Assembly (NCBI RefSeq): GCF_030577135.1
Contig: NZ_JAUIRR010000001.1
Location: 599,561 to 663,560, forward strand
DNA: 64,000 nucleotides
Source of the DNA: Sulfurimonas sp. hsl 1-7
GTDB taxonomy: Bacteria; Campylobacterota; Campylobacteria; Campylobacterales; Sulfurimonadaceae
Reading direction: 5' to 3'
Shown here in pieces: positions 1 through 8,569 of the stretch. The stretch's first letter is position 1; every line of letters begins with the position of its first letter. The notes beneath the pieces were generated by a model. The model was not told where the DNA came from. It saw nothing but the letters and a program-made list of their open reading frames with translations, and did no database searches. A program made the position numbers and the translations under genes.

Positions 1-720
1 AAAACCATCCTCACATCCTCTTAGGTATCCAGAGCCAAAGAGATTGTAGTGATTTAGATAGTGGTATAGGTTATAGATAATTTTCTTTGTATTATATGCT
101 TTGCTCTTTGGATAGGCTTTCTCATAGCTTTCATAAAAAGCTGAAGAAAATCCTCCAAACATCTCACTCATAGCGATGTCCACTTCCCTGTCACCGAAAT
201 AAGTAGCAGGATCAATCAGCCATACAGTATCTTTACCATAAAGTACGTTTCCACTCCATAGATCTCCGTGAACAAGGCTTGGATGTTTTGTATGAAAATT
301 TAGAAAATCTTGCAGTTCGTTTTTATTGCTTTGTAGCAGTTCTGAAAAACTCTTTTGAAGCTCGTAGTTTTTAATAAGTGAGATTTGGTACTCAAGCCTG
401 TACTCCACAAAAAAACTTCCCCAATCTTTTGAAACTGTATTTTTTTGGGGGTTAAGGCCAATGTAATTATCTTTCTCATAACCGTAATATTCATAACTCT
501 TCTGATGCAGCAGTGCAAGACCTTTGCCAAGAGCTGTAAAGTGTTCTTTAGTTGGCTGCACCTCCTTTATATACTCTATGTGGAGTTCATTCTCATTCAC
601 CAAGTTAAAATCAGGTACTGAGATATAGGAGTTCTCTTGCAGTGCATTTTGCAGAAGTGTTAACCCCTCTGCCTCTTCTTTTGACGACTGATTATGTTTG
701 ATAAACATTTTTTGCATCAT
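1..720 (-). CDS. Fructosamine/ketosamine-3-kinase family protein (3' end cut by window edge)
   Basis: The minus strand is open from the ATG at 720 to base 1, giving 240 residues without a stop. The translation carries the aminoglycoside-phosphotransferase-like kinase motif HGDLWSGN (catalytic Asp) and the metal-binding DPATYFGDREVDIAMSEMF block typical of fructosamine kinases. These enzymes phosphorylate sugar adducts on protein lysines so that they can be removed. The family is about 290 residues long, so roughly 50 C-terminal residues lie outside the window. The start codon is 3 nt downstream of the FtsH-like stop, so the two genes are probably co-transcribed. A second ATG follows the first immediately (MMQKM). 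Family assignment is firm; the physiological substrate is unknown. Confidence 0.85.
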   Translation of the reverse strand, partial: MMQKMFIKHNQSSKEEAEGLTLLQNALQENSYISVPDFNLVNENELHIEYIKEVQPTKEHFTALGKGLALLHQKSYEYYGYEKDNYIGLNPQKNTVSKDWGSFFVEYRLEYQISLIKNYELQKSFSELLQSNKNELQDFLNFHTKHPSLVHGDLWSGNVLYGKDTVWLIDPATYFGDREVDIAMSEMFGGFSSAFYESYEKAYPKSKAYNTKKIIYNLYHYLNHYNLFGSGYLRGCEDGF

Positions 721-723
721 GCT

Positions 724-3126
724 CTATTTTGTTTTCATAGCTCTGTTAATGATTTTTTTGAGTTCCTCACCGTCGATCACCTCTTTTTTAATGAGTTTTT
801 TTGCAACCGCTTCAATGGCAGGCCATAAGCGTTTTACCTCTCTTTGGGTTTTATGTTTCGCTTCTTCGATCCAGGCTATCATACGCTCTTCTATCCGTCT
901 TGAGAAAAGTTTTCTATCATAGACTGATTCAACACCGCTTACATTGAGGTAGCCGATCTCATCATCCATCCCAAAAAGAGCAACGGCAGCATACACCTGC
1001 ATGCTGGCAACTTCTAGATCATTAATAGCTCCGGTTTCCATCCCCTCTTCACCAAACTTTTCCATTTTCGCTATACGCCCAGCTAAAAGCACACATACAT
1101 CATTAAAAAGTTCTTCTTTTGAGGTTGCATCGACATAGTCGTCATTATGGTAAGAGACAAATCCCAAGGTCTCGCTTCTTGGTGCAACCGTCACCTGCTC
1201 TATTTTTATATCCGGCAGTAAGAAGTAAGAGAGCACTGCGTGCCCCGCTTCATGGTACGCTGTTTTTGCCATAGACTTCTCAATATCTCGTATCTGTTTG
1301 TTCTCTAATTTAGTTCCATATTTTATAATATTAATTTGCTCTAAAAGGATCTCTTCCGTGAGTTCTTTAAGCCCTTTTCGCGCAGCCTGCAAGGCAGCTT
1401 CTTGCCCTATACGCTGGAGTTCGTTTCCGCTAAGACCGGATATGTAGCGAACAACTTTCTCTACATCTATCTTTTTGTCATGCGGTTTTTTGAGCACCTC
1501 TTCAATGAAAAAGCGTCTTGCTTCCATATCGAGTTTCGGTACCTCTATGCGTATGTCTAAACGTCCCGCTTTGCTAAGCTCTTCAGGGATATTTTCAACA
1601 TTGCTAAGCGTTGCTATCGTAAAAACTGGTGATTCAAAACTACCGTTTAAAATATCCAGTTCCTCTGCAACAGGAGTGGTACTCATCAGCGAAATCACTC
1701 CGCCCATTACTCCCGGTGTATCTATATCTTCTAAAAGCACGATCGCAGGAGCTGCGGCAAAAGCCTGTGCATATGCTTTATGTATCTTAGCTGCATCAAA
1801 AAGTTCCGCACCGCTTACAACAATGTACGGCATATCACTCTCATTAGCAAAAGCACGGGCTAAAAGCTTTTTCCCCATACCGTGAGGGCCGTATAAGAAC
1901 ATCCCCTTTGGAGGTGTCATATCGAACTGCTTTAAGCGCTGAGGCTCTTTTAAAAGAGCAAGCACTTCTAGCAGCTCATCTTTCACCCTTTGTTGTCCTG
2001 CAACATCAGTAAACTTGATGTCCGAAACATGTAAAGCATCGGGAGTTAAGATAGAGAGCTTCTCTTTTGCATAAAAAGCGTTTTTGATCTTACACGTTAC
2101 ACTTTTACCCTCTTTTGTGATCTCCCAATCCAAAGTGATACGCATATGCTGCTGAGAGATCTTCTTAATGAAAAGGTGCTGCTCTTTCAGCACATTGTTT
2201 ACAAACTCCATAGCCTCATCTAAGACATCGAAATGGATCTGTTCTAGATCAGGGGTAATTTTGAGTGCTTCATATACCTGTGTAAAGATAAGCTCCGGCA
2301 CTTTTTGTATGATATGTCTTGCATTTATATAGGGTGAGAGTGAGAGTGTCAACAAAGATGCAAACTTGTCAAAGTTTGAATACTCGATCTCAAGCTTGGA
2401 ATCTTTTGCAAAATGTTGCGACATCTCATGTATTGTCCTTGCAGCAATTTTGATTAACGCTGAAAGAGAAAGACGGTTAAAGGGGATCACTGTATGTTCA
2501 TTTAAAAGTGAAAGCAGTTTTTTATCAAATGCCTCCTCTTTTACACCACCGACCATTACAAACTCTTGGGCAAGCTTTTCCATAAGATAGGTATGTGCTT
2601 GAAGCGGATCTGATTGTAAAAGCTCTTTAAAATCCTGTCTCTGTACAATAGACCCAAGTTTTGTCGTACTCATAATTACAATCACTTTGGAAAAGTCCAC
2701 TTCATTCTTTTCGTTGCCGCCAAAGAGCGAGTATAAAGCCAGCTGTGTTTGAAAATCCCCTTTTTCAATATCTTCAAAAAAGAGTATAGATTTTGGATTT
2801 TCTCTGACGAACTCTGTCACTTCAGCAGAGATAGAGGGCAGAGAAAACTGTTCCATCCCCATAGAGACATTGCCGCTGTATTGTTCCATATTGAATGTTT
2901 TTATCTGTTGGAGTTCTTTGTCTGAATGTAAGAGGGTTTGTGCAAGATAGTGCTTCCCGCTGTTTGCAAGTCCTATAAAGGTAAAAAGTGCCCTTACCTT
3001 TTGTTTCGATTTTAGCAAACTGGATTGCAGCAGACTTTTTGTAAGTGCTTGTACAGCTTCTTGTTGATCAAAAATTTTTTCGTTTAATTGCTCTTCGATT
3101 GAATTATCATAACTTGAATTTTCCAT
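724..3126 (-). CDS. FtsH-like M41 zinc protease with two degenerate AAA domains
   Basis: 800 residues. The C-terminal third is an M41 peptidase: HEAGH at 625-629 and the third zinc ligand Asp at 703 in GAINDLE. Before it is an FtsH-type AAA domain (about 365-600), but its Walker A reads GPHGMGKK (413-420, final Thr replaced by Lys) and its Walker B reads LLEDID (464-469) instead of the usual IDEID. The spacing after SGAELF is about six residues shorter than in FtsH, so the aromatic FVG pore loop appears absent. The N-terminal 300 residues form a ClpB/ClpA-like AAA domain, also altered: GLANSGKH (52-59) and FFEDIEK. There are no obvious membrane segments, unlike true FtsH. RBS AAGGTG lies just before the ATG. 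Likely a soluble proteolytic or regulatory protein; function unknown. Confidence 0.8.
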   Translation of the reverse strand: MENSSYDNSIEEQLNEKIFDQQEAVQALTKSLLQSSLLKSKQKVRALFTFIGLANSGKHYLAQTLLHSDKELQQIKTFNMEQYSGNVSMGMEQFSLPSISAEVTEFVRENPKSILFFEDIEKGDFQTQLALYSLFGGNEKNEVDFSKVIVIMSTTKLGSIVQRQDFKELLQSDPLQAHTYLMEKLAQEFVMVGGVKEEAFDKKLLSLLNEHTVIPFNRLSLSALIKIAARTIHEMSQHFAKDSKLEIEYSNFDKFASLLTLSLSPYINARHIIQKVPELIFTQVYEALKITPDLEQIHFDVLDEAMEFVNNVLKEQHLFIKKISQQHMRITLDWEITKEGKSVTCKIKNAFYAKEKLSILTPDALHVSDIKFTDVAGQQRVKDELLEVLALLKEPQRLKQFDMTPPKGMFLYGPHGMGKKLLARAFANESDMPYIVVSGAELFDAAKIHKAYAQAFAAAPAIVLLEDIDTPGVMGGVISLMSTTPVAEELDILNGSFESPVFTIATLSNVENIPEELSKAGRLDIRIEVPKLDMEARRFFIEEVLKKPHDKKIDVEKVVRYISGLSGNELQRIGQEAALQAARKGLKELTEEILLEQINIIKYGTKLENKQIRDIEKSMAKTAYHEAGHAVLSYFLLPDIKIEQVTVAPRSETLGFVSYHNDDYVDATSKEELFNDVCVLLAGRIAKMEKFGEEGMETGAINDLEVASMQVYAAVALFGMDDEIGYLNVSGVESVYDRKLFSRRIEERMIAWIEEAKHKTQREVKRLWPAIEAVAKKLIKKEVIDGEELKKIINRAMKTK

Positions 3127-3159
3127 TTTTCACCTTAATGCATTATAATACTCGGTAAT
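3127..3159. promoter_or_regulatory. Very short divergent promoter with a shared palindromic -10
   Basis: Only 33 bases separate the divergent start codons at 3126 and 3160. They contain ATTATAAT, which supplies TATAAT on both strands (+ 3144-3149; - 3142-3147). The + strand -10 lies 10 bases before the ATG of the lipM-type gene, so that transcript would be nearly leaderless. On the minus strand an AAGGTG ribosome site follows the hexamer. Transcription in the two directions probably cannot initiate at the same time. This is inference from spacing only. Confidence 0.45.
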
Positions 3160-3951
3160 ATGAAAACCATTATACAAAAAATTCGTTTATTAGATACCAC
3201 TGCAGCAAATGCTTCATACAATATGGCCGTAGATGAGGCACTACTACAAAGCTCCATAGAGAGTAATACTCCTGTTTTAAGAATATACGAGTGGAAAAAT
3301 GCATTGAGTTTTGGACGTTTTAACAATATAAACGATACTCTGAATCTTAAAATGGTGGAGGCTAAAAATATCTCTTATGCACGGCGCCTAACGGGTGGCG
3401 GGGTGCTAGTTCACGGAGGGGATATATCTTATTCGTTAATAATACCGCAAAGCGTAGTAAGCGCTCTTGGTGTCAAGGAGAGTTACAGATACCTTTGCAG
3501 TTTTTTGCTTAACTTTTATAAAAAATTAGGCTTGGATGCCAAGTTTGCCCAAGATGCAAATCTAAGTATCTCAAAGTCCAACATTTGCACCGCTTCCAAT
3601 GAGCCTTACGATATCACTATAGATGGAAAAAAGATTGGCGGTAACGCGCAAAGATACAGTAAAAACACTCTTTTTCAACACGGCTCAATTCCACTCACTA
3701 TAGATACGAAACTTTTTGAAAAGCTCTTTTTAGAAGATCCGAAACTAGGAGATATAAATACATTGGAAAAGCTTGATATATTTTCAAGTAAAGATGAATT
3801 AAAAAAACTAATGATACACTCGTTTATAGAAAGTTTTAATTCGGAACTTATACCGGATCGATTTAGTGAGCAAGAACTACACCTAATAAATGAGTTGCAA
3901 AAGAGAAAATATGACACTTATAGTTGGAATATAGATGCAGTACACGTTTAA
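3160..3951 (+). CDS. lipM: Lipoate-metabolism acyltransferase, probably octanoyltransferase LipM type
   Basis: 263 residues of the BPL_LplA_LipB fold. It shows RRLTGGGVLVHGGDISYS (substrate loop), GKKIGGNAQR with the conserved Lys158, and QHGSIPL. Cys143 lies exactly 15 residues before Lys158, the spacing I recall for the catalytic Cys of Bacillus LipM, which transfers octanoate from octanoyl-ACP to GcvH or E2; LplA ligases lack that Cys. The next gene is lipoyl synthase, which overlaps by 17 bases, so octanoylation and sulfur insertion are coupled. Lipoate ligase LplA or a LipL-like amidotransferase are the alternatives. The start is supported by a close -10 element rather than by a strong ribosome site. 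Confidence 0.75.
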   Translation: MKTIIQKIRLLDTTAANASYNMAVDEALLQSSIESNTPVLRIYEWKNALSFGRFNNINDTLNLKMVEAKNISYARRLTGGGVLVHGGDISYSLIIPQSVVSALGVKESYRYLCSFLLNFYKKLGLDAKFAQDANLSISKSNICTASNEPYDITIDGKKIGGNAQRYSKNTLFQHGSIPLTIDTKLFEKLFLEDPKLGDINTLEKLDIFSSKDELKKLMIHSFIESFNSELIPDRFSEQELHLINELQKRKYDTYSWNIDAVHV

Positions 3952-4798
3952 AAGAAAGCCGGAGTGGCTGAGAAAAAAGATCAATTTTAGTATCAATAAA
4001 GAGTTGGAATCGCTTCTAGAGGAACATAACATAAGTACAGTATGTCAAGAAGCGATGTGCCCCAATATTAGTGAGTGTTTCTCAAAAAAGCAGGCCACTT
4101 TTTTCATTATGGGTACGGAGTGCACGCGACGATGCAGTTTTTGTGCAGTCGATAAGGGGCATCCAAAACCTCTAGATAGCAACGAGCCTCAAAACATTGC
4201 TCAAGCAGTAAAGATTATGGGCTTAAAACACGTAGTGATTACAAGCCCCACCCGTGATGATCTCTCCGACGGGGGAGCACTGCACTTTTGTAAAACCGTA
4301 CAGGCAATTAAAGAACTGGACAACTCCATCGTCGTTGAGATACTGATCCCCGATCTACAAGGTGACAGTGAAGCTCTTAAAAAAGTTGCAAACTGCGGTG
4401 CAGACATAATTGCTCATAACATTGAAACGATCTCCAGACTCTACCACATTCGAAAAGGTGCTTCATATAACCGCTCACTGGATGTACTAAAAATGTTAAA
4501 AGAGTACAATCCAAAAATAGCTACAAAAAGCGGGATCATGGTTGGCCTCGGTGAAAAACGCGAGGAGATTTTAGAGTTGATGCAACACCTCTTAGATGTA
4601 GGATGTCAATACTTCAGCATCGGACAGTATCTCCAACCAAGCCAAAAACATGAAAATATAGTAGAATATGTAGAACCAAACGAGTTTGAAGCACTTAAGA
4701 TCATTGGGCTTGATATGGGGTTTAGATATATACAAAGCTCTCCGTATACAAGAAGTAGTTATATGGCACATCAATATCTGGAGCAGCAAAATGGATAG
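3935..4798 (+). CDS. lipA: Lipoyl synthase
   Basis: 287-residue radical-SAM enzyme that inserts two sulfurs into protein-bound octanoyl chains. Both cluster motifs are present: auxiliary cluster CX4CX5C (Cys37, Cys42, Cys48) and radical-SAM CX3CX2C (Cys63, Cys67, Cys70). The conserved C-terminal RSSY is present, and its Ser ligates the auxiliary cluster in the family. Length is normal. It overlaps the upstream acyltransferase by 17 bases and the lpdA start by 8, giving a tight translationally coupled trio serving the lipoylated E2 encoded on the opposite strand at 6363-7592. Confidence 0.95.
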   Translation: MQYTFKRKPEWLRKKINFSINKELESLLEEHNISTVCQEAMCPNISECFSKKQATFFIMGTECTRRCSFCAVDKGHPKPLDSNEPQNIAQAVKIMGLKHVVITSPTRDDLSDGGALHFCKTVQAIKELDNSIVVEILIPDLQGDSEALKKVANCGADIIAHNIETISRLYHIRKGASYNRSLDVLKMLKEYNPKIATKSGIMVGLGEKREEILELMQHLLDVGCQYFSIGQYLQPSQKHENIVEYVEPNEFEALKIIGLDMGFRYIQSSPYTRSSYMAHQYLEQQNG

Positions 4799-6140
4799 AT
4801 ATGAAGTAGTAATAATCGGAGCAGGCCCGGGAGGCTATCAGGCAGCATTAGAGCTTGGAAAAGCAGGTAAAAAAGTATTACTGATCGACAAAGAAAAAAA
4901 GAAGATCGGCGGAACCTGCTTAAATGTCGGATGTATCCCTACGAAAAACTATCTTCATAATGCCGAATTTATATCTAAAATAGAGCATTTTATAGACTCC
5001 GGTGTAGATCTTCAATACGGAGGACTCGATCTAGGACGCTTGCAAACAAAGACCACTGCACTTATAGATGAGATTAGAGGCGGTGTGGTATGGATGCTTG
5101 ACCAAGCAAGTGTTGCACTGCTTTACGGGGAAGCAACATTTGTCGATCATCAAACCATCCAAGTTGATGACAAAACAATAGAGTTTGAAAAATGTATTAT
5201 AGCTACTGGTTCAAAACCAAGAGAGTTAAAACTTTTACCGTTTGACTCCAAACAGATCATCTCAAGCAACGATATCTTTACCCTCGAAGCACTTCCAAAG
5301 TCTATTACGATAGTTGGAAGCGGTGCCATAGGGTGTGAAGCGGCATCTTTTTTCAATGCATTTGGTGTAAAAGTAACACTTCTAAGCAGAGGTGAGATGA
5401 TACTCTCTAAAGAGGATATAGATGTTGCCAAGGCTCTTAAACGTGTATTTAAAAGAGAAGGGATTAATCTAATAGACTCTGCTGTAATAGAGAGTGTAAT
5501 AAAAAAAGATGATGGCGTTGAACTTATTGTTCGAGCGCAAGAGAATGAACAGGTACTAAAGAGTGATCTTGTTTTAAGCGTGAGCGGGCGAATACCCAAT
5601 ACTGCCGAGTTAAATTTAGAAGATGCAGAGGTTCAACTTGATTCCAAAGGTTTTATAGAGATAAATGAAGCATTTCAAACGACAAATAGTAATATCTACG
5701 CCGTGGGTGATTGCATAAACACACCCGGACTTGCACATACAGCTTACAAAGAGGGGAAAATCACCGCTTACAACATTATAAATTCTGATTCAAAACCAAA
5801 TATACACATATCACCATCTACTGTCTATACAAATCCGCAAGTGGCAAGCTGCGGTTTAAAAGAGAGCGATGCATACAATGAAGCGGTTGATATAGAGGTA
5901 AAAAAAGTATATTTCAAAGCAAATGCAAAAGCAAAAATCTTAGGCGACGATTCCGGCTTTGCAAAAGTTATACTCTCCAAAACAGACGGTACCATTTTAG
6001 GTGCGGCTATTATTGGTGTAGAAGCTACGGAGATCATCCATGAGCTTGTATTTGCCGTAGAGAAAAAACTCACCATAGATGAGCTAAGAGATGTAATTCA
6101 TGCCCATCCAAGCGTGTCGGAGATTATAAGTTATCTATAA
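4791..6140 (+). CDS. lpdA: Dihydrolipoyl dehydrogenase (E3)
   Basis: 449 residues from the ATG at 4791, which overlaps the lipA stop codon; an upstream in-frame ATG at 4686 lies inside lipA and would add a non-homologous extension. FAD-binding GAGPGG is near the N terminus, the redox disulfide is GGTCLNVGCIPTK, the NAD-binding motif is GSGAIGCE, and the C-terminal dimer interface contains the catalytic His-Glu pair (HAHPSVSE). It reoxidises dihydrolipoamide on E2 and reduces NAD+. Placement with lipM and lipA and convergent to E2/E1 genes points to the 2-oxoacid dehydrogenase complex in this window. Its stop overlaps the convergent ACP-like gene by 17 bases. Confidence 0.95.
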   Translation: MDRYEVVIIGAGPGGYQAALELGKAGKKVLLIDKEKKKIGGTCLNVGCIPTKNYLHNAEFISKIEHFIDSGVDLQYGGLDLGRLQTKTTALIDEIRGGVVWMLDQASVALLYGEATFVDHQTIQVDDKTIEFEKCIIATGSKPRELKLLPFDSKQIISSNDIFTLEALPKSITIVGSGAIGCEAASFFNAFGVKVTLLSRGEMILSKEDIDVAKALKRVFKREGINLIDSAVIESVIKKDDGVELIVRAQENEQVLKSDLVLSVSGRIPNTAELNLEDAEVQLDSKGFIEINEAFQTTNSNIYAVGDCINTPGLAHTAYKEGKITAYNIINSDSKPNIHISPSTVYTNPQVASCGLKESDAYNEAVDIEVKKVYFKANAKAKILGDDSGFAKVILSKTDGTILGAAIIGVEATEIIHELVFAVEKKLTIDELRDVIHAHPSVSEIISYL

Positions 6141-6366
6141 AATAGTTCGCCATATCTTCAACTGAACCCACTTTTGCATAATCAGCTTCAGGAACTTCAA
6201 CACCTGTCTTTTCATGCATAGCAGTTAAGATCTTTAAAAAATCAAAAGAATCTATCTCTAGCGAGCGTTGTATATTTTCATTAAACTCTATCTCATCCTC
6301 TTCAACATCGGGTGCAATCTCAAGTATCTCTTTTACGATCATATTTTGTAACTCTTCTTTATTCAT
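6124..6366 (-). CDS. Acyl-carrier-protein-like protein in the 2-oxoacid dehydrogenase operon
   Basis: 80 residues, acidic, with the four-helix ACP pattern. Ser40 in EIDSFDFL matches the phosphopantetheine attachment site (usually DSL; here DSF). The gene is last in the E1alpha-E1beta-E2 operon and overlaps E2 by 4 bases. An ACP is not a structural part of these complexes. Because the lipM-type octanoyltransferase next door should take octanoyl-ACP as donor, this could be a dedicated octanoyl carrier for E2 lipoylation; that is inference. A general fatty-acid-synthesis ACP would normally sit with fab genes. Confidence 0.8.
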   Translation of the reverse strand: MNKEELQNMIVKEILEIAPDVEEDEIEFNENIQRSLEIDSFDFLKILTAMHEKTGVEVPEADYAKVGSVEDMANYFIDNL

Positions 6367-7592
6367 AATAACTCCTTTGGATTTTGTAAAACATTATTTA
6401 ATTTATCTAAAAACTTTGCACCGACTCTGCCGTCTGTTGCGCGGTGATCCCCAGCTAGTGTCGCCTGCATCACTTTTCTTACACAAAGTGCATCCCCTTC
6501 GGCCCAAGGAGCATCTTTTATGATACCAAATCCAATCACTGCAACTTGCGGCGGGTATATTACGCCAAATACGCTGTCAACTCCCAAATCTCCTAAGTTT
6601 GTAATCGTAATTGTCTGAGCCATCAATTCACTCGAACGCAGTTTACCTGCACGAGTCCTTGTTATTAAATTACTCAGCGAATCCATAGTATCATTCAAGT
6701 TCATAATATCTGCATTTAAAAGTGCCGGTGTTATCAAACCGCCTTTTCTTAGAGCTATAGCAATTCCGGGATGGATCGCTTTACTTATGTGCAGTTCCTC
6801 TTCATGCCAAAAACCGTTTAACTCGGGCACCTCTTGTAAAGCCAATGCCACTGCACGTATCAACATAGCAATAGGGAGTATTCTCTCTTTGATACTTCTT
6901 TGCTTATTCAACTCTTCCAAATACTCTAAAGCAGGAGTCATATTTATAGAAGTTGAAAGATAGTAGTGTGGTATCTCGGCATTTGATTTGCTCATAGCTG
7001 CTGCTATAGCTTGACGCATACCCTCTTTAGTATCTTTGGTTTCACTCTTTTTCTTCTCTTGAGGTTTTTCCTCTTTAACAACCACTTTTACCTCTTGTGG
7101 ATTTAAAGCCTCTAACTGAGCAAGCTGAATAACACCATCTATTGGCGTTATCGTTGAAATGTCTATACCTAACTCCTCAGCTCTTTTTCTAGCTGCGGGT
7201 GAGATTTTCAGTTCTCTGCTTTGAACCTTTACAACAGGTTCCTCTTGAGGTTCTAACTTCACTTCCTTTTTAGGCTCTAGCTCCTCTTGTTGTATCACCT
7301 CTTTTGGCGGTTCAACCTCTACTTTTTCTTCTACTTTTACCTCTACACTCTCATTTGCATCTGAAGCTATTATCGCTAATGGGGTGCCAACCTTACATTC
7401 GGTCTCCTCCTCCACCAAAAGCTTTTCAACTATGCCGTCTTCAAAAACCTCTATCTCTATAACACCTTTAGAGGTTTCAACTTCGGCTATCACATCTCCT
7501 TTGCTAACTTTGTCACCCTCTTTTACATGCCACTCCATTAAAATGGCGGACTCCATATCGGCACCGAGACTCGGCATTACAAATTCACTCAT
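6363..7592 (-). CDS. pdhC: Dihydrolipoamide acyltransferase (E2), probably of pyruvate dehydrogenase
   Basis: 409 residues in three parts. An N-terminal lipoyl domain carries Lys42 in ETSKGV. After a Glu/Lys/Pro/Val-rich linker (about 85-125) comes the peripheral subunit-binding domain ([15 protein letters not shown]), then a short linker and the acyltransferase domain ending in DHRATDG (His383, Asp387). It accepts the acyl group from E1 and passes it to CoA. The single lipoyl domain and E1 alpha/beta partners fit PDH, acetoin or branched-chain complexes; substrate cannot be fixed from sequence alone, but the neighbouring acetyl-CoA synthetase favours pyruvate or acetoin. Overlaps E1 beta and ACP by 4 bases each. 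Confidence 0.92.
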   Translation of the reverse strand: MSEFVMPSLGADMESAILMEWHVKEGDKVSKGDVIAEVETSKGVIEIEVFEDGIVEKLLVEEETECKVGTPLAIIASDANESVEVKVEEKVEVEPPKEVIQQEELEPKKEVKLEPQEEPVVKVQSRELKISPAARKRAEELGIDISTITPIDGVIQLAQLEALNPQEVKVVVKEEKPQEKKKSETKDTKEGMRQAIAAAMSKSNAEIPHYYLSTSINMTPALEYLEELNKQRSIKERILPIAMLIRAVALALQEVPELNGFWHEEELHISKAIHPGIAIALRKGGLITPALLNADIMNLNDTMDSLSNLITRTRAGKLRSSELMAQTITITNLGDLGVDSVFGVIYPPQVAVIGFGIIKDAPWAEGDALCVRKVMQATLAGDHRATDGRVGAKFLDKLNNVLQNPKELL

Positions 7593-8569
7593 GATACACC
7601 TACCATTTTTTTAACAGTTTCAACTATTTTGTCCGCCTGTGGCAACGCCGCATCCTCTAAATGTTTGGCATAAGGAAGCGGTACCTCTGCCGTACATACT
7701 CTAGCCATAGGAGCATCAAGTTCATAAAAAGCCTGCTCGTTAATGCGAGCCATAATCTCGGCAGATAAACTTCCGCTCTTCCAACCCTCATCTACTATAA
7801 CGACTCTGTGTGTCTTAGCGATTGAAGCCATAATAGTCTCATCATCCAATGGACGAAGTGAACGCAAATCTATCACCTCTGCATTAATTCCCTCTTCTGC
7901 CAAAGTTTGGGCAGCTTCAAGTGACTTAAAGAGGCTTATTCCATATGTAAGGATAGTTACATCTTTGCCTTCTTTTTCTATTTTTGCTTTACCTATAGGA
8001 AGCGGTTTTGCACTTGTATCAAGCTCACCCTTATCATTATAAAGGAGTGCATTTTCAAATACAAGTACAGGGTTGGGGTCTTTGAGTGCTAAACCGACCA
8101 TATCGTATGCATCTTGAACGGTAGCCGGAGTTAAGATCTTTAAACCGGGAATATGTGCGAACCAGCCTTCAAGCGAGTGTGAATGCTGAGCTCCAAGCTG
8201 TTTGCCCCCACCTGTTGCCATACGTATAACTAAAGGAACATTGAACTGTCCACCCGACATATGTAAAAGTGTTGCAGCATTATTCATTATCTGATCAAGT
8301 GCTAAAAGGCTGAAGTTCACTGTCATAATCTCTACAATCGGGCGCATGCCGTTTAATGCTGCACCGATTCCCGCACCCGTAAATGTAGATTCACTAAGCG
8401 GAGTATCTATAATCCTTTGCTCACCAAACTTCTCTAGAAGCCCCATGCTTACAGCATAACATCCACCGTAATGTCCGACATCTTCACCCATTAAAAATAC
8501 TCGCTCATCACTACTCATAGCATCATCTATAGCAGCTCTTACAGCCTCGCGATACGTTGTCTCAGCCAT
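7589..8569 (-). CDS. pdhB: 2-oxoacid dehydrogenase E1 beta subunit
   Basis: 326 residues, the normal length for PDH-beta/acetoin dehydrogenase beta. Recognisable blocks: [10 protein letters not shown] at the N terminus, the conserved [17 protein letters not shown] segment, and the C-terminal transketolase domain with [11 protein letters not shown]. It forms the alpha2beta2 E1 heterotetramer with the upstream gene product, decarboxylating the 2-oxoacid and acylating the E2 lipoyl group. It overlaps E1 alpha by 8 bases and E2 by 4, so all subunits are translationally coupled. Confidence 0.93.
   Translation of the reverse strand: MAETTYREAVRAAIDDAMSSDERVFLMGEDVGHYGGCYAVSMGLLEKFGEQRIIDTPLSESTFTGAGIGAALNGMRPIVEIMTVNFSLLALDQIMNNAATLLHMSGGQFNVPLVIRMATGGGKQLGAQHSHSLEGWFAHIPGLKILTPATVQDAYDMVGLALKDPNPVLVFENALLYNDKGELDTSAKPLPIGKAKIEKEGKDVTILTYGISLFKSLEAAQTLAEEGINAEVIDLRSLRPLDDETIMASIAKTHRVVIVDEGWKSGSLSAEIMARINEQAFYELDAPMARVCTAEVPLPYAKHLEDAALPQADKIVETVKKMVGVS

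Noticed and set aside
300-530. 76-residue minus frame near the left edge
   Set aside because: Out-of-frame with the fructosamine-kinase gene that fills this stretch.
4686-4790. N-terminal extension of lpdA
   Set aside because: Extra 35 residues overlap lipA and precede the conserved N-terminal FAD motif; ATG 4791 fits the family.
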